Of a stretch of 64,000 nt of DNA, positions 57,755 to 64,000 are shown in pieces. The notes under the pieces were generated by a model, which worked only from the letters and a program-made list of their open reading frames with translations, searched no databases and had not been told where the DNA came from. The number at the start of each line of letters is the position of its first letter. Within the stretch, counting starts at the first letter, position 1. The position numbers and the translations under genes were made by a program. The DNA comes from an uncultured Pelagibacteraceae bacterium. Its GTDB lineage: Bacteria > Pseudomonadota > Alphaproteobacteria > Pelagibacterales > Pelagibacteraceae. Location: assembly GCA_902556855.1 (NCBI GenBank), contig CACDXJ010000002.1, forward strand, positions 48,510 through 112,509, given 5' to 3'.

Positions 57755-58488
57755 TATTTAAAATTTTCGTAACCTGTTTTCTCTAATTCTTGACCTAAAT
57801 CAGCACATCCAGTTTTAACTATTTTCCCATTTGATAAAACGTGAATAAAATCTGGTTTTATGTAGTCTAGTAACCTTTGATAATGAGTAATAATTAAAAA
57901 AGCATTATTCTCATTCTTGTGTGAGTTAACTCCATCAGCAACTATTCTCAAAGCATCAATATCTAAACCTGAGTCCGTTTCATCCAAAATTGCTAATTTT
58001 GGCTCCAAAAGTTTCATTTGAAGTATTTCATTTTTCTTTTTCTCACCGCCTGAAAACCCAACATTTAATTGTCTAGATAAAAATTTTTCATCAATATTTA
58101 GTTCTGAGGCTTTATCTTTAATTAGCTTTAATAAAGATAGTGTATCTAATTCTTTTTGACCTTTGGCTTTTCTAATTGTGTTTAAAGAAGTTTTTAAGAA
58201 ATTAGTTGTATTTACACCAGGTATTTCTAAAGGATATTGAAATGCTAAAAATATTCCTTTTTGTGCTCTCTCTTCGATAGGAATATCTTGTAAGTTCTTA
58301 CCCTCGTATTTTAAATTCCCAGTAACTTCGTAACCATTTTTTCCTGAGAGTATATTCGCTAAAGTGCTTTTTCCCGAGCCATTTGGACCCATAATTGCAT
58401 GTACCTCTCCAGCTTTTATATTTAAATTAAGACCGTTTAAAATTGATTTATCATTTACAGAAGCTCTTAGGTTTTGTAGTTGAAGCAT
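57754..58488 (-). CDS. sufC: SufC ATPase
   Basis: ABC-type ATPase of the SufBCD complex (244 residues), soluble rather than a transporter. Walker A GPNGSGKS (34-41), signature SGGEKKK and Walker B LAILDETDSGLD are present. The TDSGLD variant is specific to SufC. It shares one base with each of sufB and sufD. Confidence 0.96.
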   Translation of the reverse strand: MLQLQNLRASVNDKSILNGLNLNIKAGEVHAIMGPNGSGKSTLANILSGKNGYEVTGNLKYEGKNLQDIPIEERAQKGIFLAFQYPLEIPGVNTTNFLKTSLNTIRKAKGQKELDTLSLLKLIKDKASELNIDEKFLSRQLNVGFSGGEKKKNEILQMKLLEPKLAILDETDSGLDIDALRIVADGVNSHKNENNAFLIITHYQRLLDYIKPDFIHVLSNGKIVKTGCADLGQELEKTGYENFK

Positions 58489-59921
58489 TATCCGACACTC
58501 CCTTCTAAACTAATAGAAACTAATTTTTGTGCCTCTACTGCAAATTCCATAGGCAATTGTTGCAAAACCTCTTTACAAAAACCATTAACTATTAAACTCA
58601 CCGCCTCCTCTTGATTAAGACCTCTTTGATTACAATAAAAAAGTTGATCCTCGTTTATTTTAGAAGTTGTTGCCTCATGTTCAACTGTAGAAGAGGAATT
58701 TTTATTTTTGATATATGGAACTGTATGTGCCCCACACTTATTTCCCATCAATAAAGAGTCGCACTGAGTGTAGTTCCTAGAATTAAAAGCTTTTGAGTTA
58801 ATATCAACTAAACCTCTGTAAGTATTGTCAGCCTTTCCAGCAGAAATCCCCTTTGAAATAATCTTACTTTTTGTATTTTTTCCAAGATGTATCATTTTAG
58901 TTCCAGTGTCTGCTTTTTGATAATTATTGGTAATAGCTATTGAATAAAATTCTCCAACAGAGTTATCGCCTTGCAAAATACAGCTTGGATACTTCCATGT
59001 AATTGCGGAACCTGTTTCTACTTGCGTCCAAGATATTTTTGAATTTTTTCCTCTACATGCCCCTCTTTTAGTAACAAAGTTATAAATACCTCCCACTCCA
59101 TCTTTATCACCAGGATACCAATTTTGAACTGTTGAATATTTTATCTCTGCATCATCTAGAGCAACTAATTCTACATTTGCTGCATGTAATTGATTTTCAT
59201 CTCTCATAGGTGCAGTGCAACCTTCTAAGTAACTTACATAGCTACCTTTATCTGCGATAATTAATGTTCTTTCAAATTGTCCTGTTTCTGATGCATTGAT
59301 CCTAAAATAAGTAGAAAGCTCCATTGGACACCTTGTGTTTGGTGGAATATAAACAAAAGACCCATCAGTAAATACTGCCGAATTTAAAGTTGCAAAATAA
59401 TGATCTGTTATAGGAATTACTGAACCCAAATACTTCCTAACTAGATCTGGATGTTTTTGAATTGCCTCAGAAATCGGACAAAAAATTATTCCTTTTTTAT
59501 CAAGCTCTCCTTTAAAAGTAGTAGCAACTGAGACAGAGTCAAAAACTGCATCAACTGCCACTCCACTTAATTTTTTTTGTTCATTTAATGGGATGCCAAG
59601 TTTATTATATGTCTCTATGAGTTTAGGATCTACTTCATCTAAGCTTTTGGGTTTATCTTTCATACTTTTTGGAGCTGAATAATAATATAAATCTTGATAA
59701 TCTATTTTTGGATATTTTGGTTTCTGCCAGTTAGGTTCTTTAATAACTTTTAATCTATTAAAAGCTTTTAATCTCCAGTCTAGCATCCATTTTGGCTCAT
59801 TTTTAATTTTAGAGATAAATTTAATAGTTTCCTCTGAGAGTCCTTTGGGAGCTTTAATGTTTTCAATATCAGTTGTGAAACCATATTTGTAATCTTGATA
59901 TTTTAATTCTCCACTTTTCAT
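58488..59921 (-). CDS. sufB: SufB scaffold subunit
   Basis: Main scaffold on which new Fe-S clusters are built (477 residues). Recognisable by SYLEGCTAP, the [14 protein letters not shown] segment with a cysteine in the cluster-building region, and the C-terminal [14 protein letters not shown]. It follows the regulator gene iscR by 4 nt. Confidence 0.96.
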   Translation of the reverse strand: MKSGELKYQDYKYGFTTDIENIKAPKGLSEETIKFISKIKNEPKWMLDWRLKAFNRLKVIKEPNWQKPKYPKIDYQDLYYYSAPKSMKDKPKSLDEVDPKLIETYNKLGIPLNEQKKLSGVAVDAVFDSVSVATTFKGELDKKGIIFCPISEAIQKHPDLVRKYLGSVIPITDHYFATLNSAVFTDGSFVYIPPNTRCPMELSTYFRINASETGQFERTLIIADKGSYVSYLEGCTAPMRDENQLHAANVELVALDDAEIKYSTVQNWYPGDKDGVGGIYNFVTKRGACRGKNSKISWTQVETGSAITWKYPSCILQGDNSVGEFYSIAITNNYQKADTGTKMIHLGKNTKSKIISKGISAGKADNTYRGLVDINSKAFNSRNYTQCDSLLMGNKCGAHTVPYIKNKNSSSTVEHEATTSKINEDQLFYCNQRGLNQEEAVSLIVNGFCKEVLQQLPMEFAVEAQKLVSISLEGSVG

Positions 59922-59925
59922 AGTT

Positions 59926-60336
59926 TTAATTAATTTTAGTTAAATCCTGTAATTTTACTTTTTCAAAAAAACCGTTGATATGTTGATCTAATTGATCCCA
60001 TAAATTATGAGTAATACATTTGGATGATTTATTATTACATCCTCTTTTGGAATTTTTTTTGCAGTTTAAAGTTTTTACTTGCTCATCTACAGCATAAATA
60101 ATATTTGATAGTTTAATTTCAGAAGCAGGTTTGTCTAAAATGTATCCACCGTTAGCACCCCTAGAACTTTTTACTAACTTATTATTTTTTAACATTAAAA
60201 AGATTTGTTCCAAATAGGCTAATGAAATATTTTGTCTTAATGATATTTCCGTAAGACTTATTGGTCCTTTGTTAGCATTGGATGCTAAATCGGCCATAGC
60301 CATTACTGCATATCTTCCTTTATTAGTAAGTTTCAT
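59926..60336 (-). CDS. iscR: IscR-type Rrf2 family [2Fe-2S] regulator of the suf operon
   Basis: Winged-helix transcription factor (136 residues), first gene of the suf operon. The helix-turn-helix covers about residues 28-50 and the wing about 55-70. Cysteines C92, C100 and C107 with H110 match the IscR ligand set (three cysteines and a histidine three residues after the last), with spacing slightly longer than in E. coli (C92/C98/C104/H107). It is expected to sense Fe-S status and control the operon it heads. Confidence 0.9.
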   Translation of the reverse strand: MKLTNKGRYAVMAMADLASNANKGPISLTEISLRQNISLAYLEQIFLMLKNNKLVKSSRGANGGYILDKPASEIKLSNIIYAVDEQVKTLNCKKNSKRGCNNKSSKCITHNLWDQLDQHINGFFEKVKLQDLTKIN

Positions 60337-60371
60337 AAATTAACGTTGTATTACAGTAATTTTTTAATAAT

Positions 60372-60391
60372 TCCTACCATTTTAGTAAGGA
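60372..60391 (-). promoter_or_regulatory. Candidate IscR operator upstream of iscR-suf
   Basis: On the minus strand the site reads TCCTTACTAAAATGGTAGGA, an imperfect palindrome. Its core ACTAAAAT-GT-GG resembles the type 1 IscR consensus GACTAAAATAGTC. It lies 36-55 nt before the iscR start and overlaps a possible -10 (TAAAAT), a good position for autorepression. Confidence 0.45.
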
Positions 60392-60444
60392 TTAAAAAAA
60401 AATATTTGTCGCATAAAAACATGTTATAACTCAGTACATTTTTT

Positions 60445-60463
60445 AAAAATAATAATCATTATC
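60445..60463 (+). promoter_or_regulatory. Fur-box-like 19-mer before the alpha/beta hydrolase
   Basis: AAAAATAATAATCATTATC matches the classical Fur box (GATAATGATAATCATTATC) at 16 of 19 positions, including 12 consecutive ones. It ends 4 nt before the hydrolase ATG, so it could block its transcription or translation. The AT-rich background raises the chance-match rate. Confidence 0.4.
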
Positions 60464-60467
60464 AATC

Positions 60468-61124
60468 ATGAAACTTAAAAGTATTGAAACTTTTATTCCT
60501 GGTCCGGCTGGAAGGCTAGAAGCAAAGTATTACAAAAACCCAAAGTTTGGATCTCCAGTAGCAATAGTATTACACCCTCATCCTCAATACGGAGGTACAA
60601 TGAATAATCGAATTGTACAATTAATGTATAATATTTTTTTAGAAAATGGTTTCTCAGTAATAAAAGTAAATTTTAGAGGTGTAGGAAAAAGTGAGGGAGT
60701 TTTTGATAATGGCCAAGGAGAATTATCTGATGCAGCTGCAGCGCTTGATTGGATAGAAAGACAAAATCTGGATTACAGCCAATGTTGGGTTTCTGGATTT
60801 TCATTTGGCTCACTAATATGTATGCAATTAATTATGAGGCGTCCAGAAGTAAACAATTTCATCGCTGTTTCTCCGCAGCCAAATGTTTATGATTTTTCTT
60901 TCCTTGCACCATGTCCAACTTCAGGCCAGGTTATTTATAGTGATAACGATGAACTTGTGACAAAAGAAAGCATACAAGAATTAGATAATAGAATTAAAAA
61001 TCAAAAAGGTGTTGAAGTTATTTTTTCTAAAATTAAAAATTCAAATCATTTTTTTAAGGATAAAGAAAAAGAGCTTAAATTAGAAATTGAAAAATATCTT
61101 AAAGAAAAAACAGCATTAATTTAA
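60468..61124 (+). CDS. Alpha/beta hydrolase
   Basis: Cytoplasmic serine hydrolase of 218 residues with no signal peptide. The oxyanion region is HPHPQYGGTMNN (36-47). The nucleophile elbow is GFSFG (110-114) with S112, followed by acid D159 or D161 in YSDNDE and H194 in NSNHFF. The NFRGVGKSEG strand (68-77) is typical of the dienelactone-hydrolase-like family present in most alphaproteobacteria; substrate unknown. It is divergent from iscR and shares a TTAA stop with anmK. Confidence 0.88.
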   Translation: MKLKSIETFIPGPAGRLEAKYYKNPKFGSPVAIVLHPHPQYGGTMNNRIVQLMYNIFLENGFSVIKVNFRGVGKSEGVFDNGQGELSDAAAALDWIERQNLDYSQCWVSGFSFGSLICMQLIMRRPEVNNFIAVSPQPNVYDFSFLAPCPTSGQVIYSDNDELVTKESIQELDNRIKNQKGVEVIFSKIKNSNHFFKDKEKELKLEIEKYLKEKTALI

Positions 61125-62236
61125 TTTTCTATTATATCCCCACCTACTGTTGCCTGTTTACAATTTGTTGTATTCGGGAAAGAAATTGGCAATTTTTTGT
61201 AAGATCTAATTGCAAGGAAAGCAAAAGCTTGTGACTCGATAAAATCTCCATCAACACCATATTTATCTATTGATTGAATATTTATTTTTTTTGTTAAATA
61301 TTTAGAAATTTCTTGAACTAAAACTTTATTTTTTCTTCCCCCACCACAAATCAAAATATCATTAATGTCATTTTTTTTAATTATTATTGATAAAGTTTCA
61401 CCGATAATACTTGCTGTAAAAGCTGTAATTGTTGAGGCACCATCTTCAAGTGATAAGCCTCGTGAAAAAGAAATATCAAAATCATTTGTATCGAATGAGA
61501 CTTTATTTTTATTTTTTCTATTTGCATAAAGTTCTTGAGCTTGTTCGAATATGATTTGGTTTTTATTTCCTAGTTGAGCTAATTTTCCATCATTATCAAA
61601 TTTTTTATTAGAGTTTTGCCTCACCCAAGAGTCAATCAAACAATTGCCAGGTCCAATATCTTTACTAAATATACCTGAAGACTTTGTTGAATCTTTAATT
61701 AAAGTTATGTTAGATATGCCTCCTATATTAAGTATACAGACTGGAAGTTTGATTTTTTTTTGATGTGCTATCAATTGATGAAAAATTGGTGCCAAGGGAG
61801 CTCCTTCCCCTCCATTTAAAATATCATTTTTTCGAAAATTAAAAATTATTATTTTTTTTGTTAATTGAAATAACAAGTTTGCATCTCCAAGTTGTCTAGA
61901 GACTTTTTCTTGTGAATTATGGTAAATAGTTTGACCATGAAATCCAATTATTAAATTTTCATTTTTTTTATCTAATTCCTTAATTATTTTTGCATGAAAT
62001 AAAGTTATCTTTCGCTCAAGAGCTCCAAGCTCTTTTGAAAATTTATCCAAATCATTTAAATTGAAAATTTTATTTTTTATTTGATGAATTTCTTTATAAA
62101 TACTAGAATCATACTCAAAATATTTATCCTGAATCACTTCAAATTGATCTAAACCATTAGAACTTATTATTGAAGCATCAACACCATCACCTGATGTTCC
62201 GCTCATTAAGCCAACAGATACATATTTTTTTTGCAT
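61121..62236 (-). CDS. anmK: Anhydro-N-acetylmuramic acid kinase
   Basis: Recycles peptidoglycan by opening and phosphorylating anhydro-MurNAc to MurNAc 6-phosphate. In 371 residues: GLMSGTSGDGVDA (8-20), FHGQTI, DIGPGNCLIDSW and ICGGGRKN, all family hallmarks. It is divergent from tyrS, a common pairing in alphaproteobacteria. Presence implies wall recycling despite the reduced genome. Confidence 0.95.
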   Translation of the reverse strand: MQKKYVSVGLMSGTSGDGVDASIISSNGLDQFEVIQDKYFEYDSSIYKEIHQIKNKIFNLNDLDKFSKELGALERKITLFHAKIIKELDKKNENLIIGFHGQTIYHNSQEKVSRQLGDANLLFQLTKKIIIFNFRKNDILNGGEGAPLAPIFHQLIAHQKKIKLPVCILNIGGISNITLIKDSTKSSGIFSKDIGPGNCLIDSWVRQNSNKKFDNDGKLAQLGNKNQIIFEQAQELYANRKNKNKVSFDTNDFDISFSRGLSLEDGASTITAFTASIIGETLSIIIKKNDINDILICGGGRKNKVLVQEISKYLTKKINIQSIDKYGVDGDFIESQAFAFLAIRSYKKLPISFPNTTNCKQATVGGDIIEN

Positions 62237-62263
62237 ATTTTTATTTATTTATAACTTTTTTTG

Positions 62264-62269
62264 TATAAT
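62264..62269 (+). promoter_or_regulatory. Perfect -10 element (TATAAT) of tyrS
   Basis: TATAAT with a weak TTATTT-type -35 17 nt upstream, in the short space between divergent anmK and tyrS. Transcription would start near 62276, which excludes the GTG at 62271 and supports the ATG at 62292 as the tyrS start. Confidence 0.6.
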
Positions 62270-62291
62270 AGTGGCTAAATCGAATTGTGCT

Positions 62292-63530
62292 ATGAAAAAT
62301 AAATTTTTAATTGAGATGCAATCACGTGGATATATCAATCAGTGTACTGATATAGAAGGTCTTGATCGAATTTGCAATCAAAAACCAATCTCGGGTTATA
62401 TTGGGTTTGATTGTACTGCAAGTAGTCTCCATGTGGGTAGTTTACTTCAAATAATGATTTTGAGACTAATGCAAAAATATGGTCATAGACCAATAGTTCT
62501 TTTAGGCGGAGGGACAACATTAATCGGAGATCCATCGGGAAAAGATACTACAAGAAAAATTCTAAATAAAAAAGATATCAGTAAAAACATAAAAAGTATA
62601 AAAAAAGTATTTAGTAAAATTTTAGATACTTCCAATAAAAATACTAATCCTGTATTTGTTGATAATTCTGATTGGCTTACAAAATTAAATTATATTAATT
62701 TTTTAAGAGATATTGGAAGTCATTTTACTATTAATAAAATGCTTACTTTTGATAGTGTAAAGCTCAGGTTGGAAAGAGAGCAATCTTTAAGTTATATGGA
62801 GTTTAATTATATGATTTTGCAAGCTTATGATTTTTTTCAATTATTTAAAAAAAATAAGTGTATCTTACAAATTGGTGGTTCTGACCAATGGGGGAATATT
62901 GTTAATGGAGTAGATTTAATAAGAAGAATGTTAAAACAAGAATCCTTTGGTCTTACATCTCCACTAATAACATTAGCCTCAGGTGCAAAAATGGGCAAAA
63001 CGGAAAAAGGTGCGGTATGGCTTAATGAAGAATTATTCTCCTCATACGACTATTGGCAATTTTGGAGGAATACAGATGATCGTGACGTAAAAAGATTTTT
63101 AAACTTTTTTACTCAATTAGATACAGATGAAATTAAAGATTTATGCACAAATGAAAAAGATATAAATAAATTAAAAATTCTTCTTGCAAATGAGGCTACC
63201 AGCATTTTACATGGAAAAAATAAGTCTAAAGAGGCAGAAAAAACTGCAAGAGATACTTTTCAGGGTAAAGGAATAAGTTCAAATCTACCAGAGTTTAAAA
63301 TCAAATCTCAAGATTTAAAAAAAGGTGTAAATCTTTTAGAATTTTTATCAAAAAATAATATTTTATCATCAAAGAGTGAAGCCAGGCGTGTAATAGCTAA
63401 TAATGGTATAAAGATAAATGATGAAATAGTTAATAACGAAAAAAGAGTAATACAACAAATAGATTTCAAGGCAAAAATTTTAAAAATTTCTTTTGGAAAA
63501 AAAAAACATTACATTGTAAAAATTATTTAA
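62292..63530 (+). CDS. tyrS: Tyrosyl-tRNA synthetase
   Basis: Class I synthetase for tRNA-Tyr. I take the ATG at 62292 (412 residues), seven codons after a GTG that overlaps the promoter zone. Signatures are FDCTASSLHVGSL (HIGH equivalent HVGS), the tyrosine-site QIGGSDQWGNI, KMGKTEKGAVWL (KMSKS equivalent), and a C-terminal S4-like domain (EARRVIANNGIKIN). Its stop overlaps the convergent AsmA-like gene by 8 nt. Confidence 0.96.
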   Translation: MKNKFLIEMQSRGYINQCTDIEGLDRICNQKPISGYIGFDCTASSLHVGSLLQIMILRLMQKYGHRPIVLLGGGTTLIGDPSGKDTTRKILNKKDISKNIKSIKKVFSKILDTSNKNTNPVFVDNSDWLTKLNYINFLRDIGSHFTINKMLTFDSVKLRLEREQSLSYMEFNYMILQAYDFFQLFKKNKCILQIGGSDQWGNIVNGVDLIRRMLKQESFGLTSPLITLASGAKMGKTEKGAVWLNEELFSSYDYWQFWRNTDDRDVKRFLNFFTQLDTDEIKDLCTNEKDINKLKILLANEATSILHGKNKSKEAEKTARDTFQGKGISSNLPEFKIKSQDLKKGVNLLEFLSKNNILSSKSEARRVIANNGIKINDEIVNNEKRVIQQIDFKAKILKISFGKKKHYIVKII

Positions 63531-64000
63531 GATTTTTGTTTTTTTCAATAATTTTTTGAATAAACCTTGGAGTAATTGTTCTAATAGGATTTATAGTTGT
63601 TTTAATATTTCCTGGTGGTCCTTTCAATTTAAAACTAATACCAAACAAACCCTCGCCTACATCTTTTGGAATGACAATTTTACCAATAACAGGAATTTTT
63701 GAAATAATTTTATTAAGTGTTTTTGCAGGTACTAATGTTCCTTTTAAACTTGTTACGGATGAGTCTTGATATCCCTCCATGATCACAGAAATGCTTGGAC
63801 CAAGTGCAAGTATTTCATTTAACTTTAATAATTCATTAGTTTTCTGCATTTTAATATCTAAAATATCAAATGATATTCCCTCACCCTCAGCAAGATCAGC
63901 CAATCCTCCAAGATCAGCTAAAGACAATAACTTTACCATTCCTGGTGCATTTACAACTTTAAAATTTTCAATCTTTAAATTCGAGATTGATAAGTTTTTT
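63523..64000 (-). CDS. AsmA/YhdP-like envelope protein, C-terminal part only
   Basis: The frame is open to the right edge, so the N-terminus lies outside; the internal ATG at 63939 is not the start. The visible 158 residues include the motif NAPGMVKLLSLADLGGLADLAEGEGISFD, close to the C-terminal region of YhdP/AsmA-like proteins (DUF3971 group), and a final ITPRFIQKIIEKN. Such proteins are large inner-membrane-anchored lipid-transfer bridges in the periplasm, which would fit the outer-membrane theme, but only the end is seen. Confidence 0.75.
   Translation of the reverse strand, partial: KNLSISNLKIENFKVVNAPGMVKLLSLADLGGLADLAEGEGISFDILDIKMQKTNELLKLNEILALGPSISVIMEGYQDSSVTSLKGTLVPAKTLNKIISKIPVIGKIVIPKDVGEGLFGISFKLKGPPGNIKTTINPIRTITPRFIQKIIEKNKNLK

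Overview
The window is a very AT-rich, densely packed stretch of a marine alphaproteobacterial chromosome. Gene content, base composition, near-zero intergenic space and familiar alphaproteobacterial gene orders (nuoA-N followed by birA, coaX, rnj, a DUF1467 gene, proS, lolC, lolD and dnaE; then rpsB-tsf-frr-uppS-cdsA-dxr-bamA-skp-lpxD-fabZ-lpxA-lpxI-lpxB) point to the SAR11 clade (Pelagibacterales). The assignment is by protein recognition only. I see no phage, insertion sequence, integrase or CRISPR array; almost everything is core metabolism.

Left edge (1-4.4 kb): the 3' part of gltX, a stand-alone Cas4/RecB-like nuclease, a Glu-Pro-repeat membrane protein, a 40-codon membrane microprotein, a histone-deacetylase-family amidohydrolase and a gamma-glutamylcyclotransferase-like protein. 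From 40.4 kb down to 4.4 kb every gene lies on the minus strand. Read in transcription order this block gives all 14 complex I genes (nuoF is visibly damaged), then cofactor, RNA and lipoprotein genes (birA, coaX, rnj, proS, lolC, lolD) and dnaE. A 120-nt structured leader follows, then the rpsB-to-lpxB run for translation factors, isoprenoid and phospholipid precursors, outer-membrane assembly and lipid A. A PQQ-type sugar dehydrogenase is embedded between lpxI and lpxB. pyrH and rseP, common members of this cluster elsewhere, are not here.

Middle (40.5-52.7 kb): tRNA-Asp and tRNA-Val, a zinc-ribbon membrane protein, a large three-module nucleotide-sugar enzyme (SDR + cupin + C-methyltransferase) divergent from a GT17-like glycosyltransferase, and a protein quality-control run (tig-clpP-clpX-lon). 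tRNA-Leu(TAG) sits only 6 nt before tig; a MraY/WecA-type phosphosugar transferase and an EamA transporter lie upstream of it. Right (52.8-64 kb): glnA, the SUF iron-sulfur operon headed by an IscR-type regulator (iscR-sufB-sufC-sufD-sufS-sufU-sufT-sufA), an alpha/beta hydrolase, anmK, tyrS, and the C-terminal part of an AsmA/YhdP-like protein cut by the window end.

The observations most worth following up are the disrupted nuoF, the three-module sugar enzyme, the tRNA-Leu/tig junction, the candidate rpsB leader RNA, the two candidate metal or Fe-S operators in front of the suf operon and hydrolase, and the use of a palindromic TTAA as a shared stop by convergent genes.
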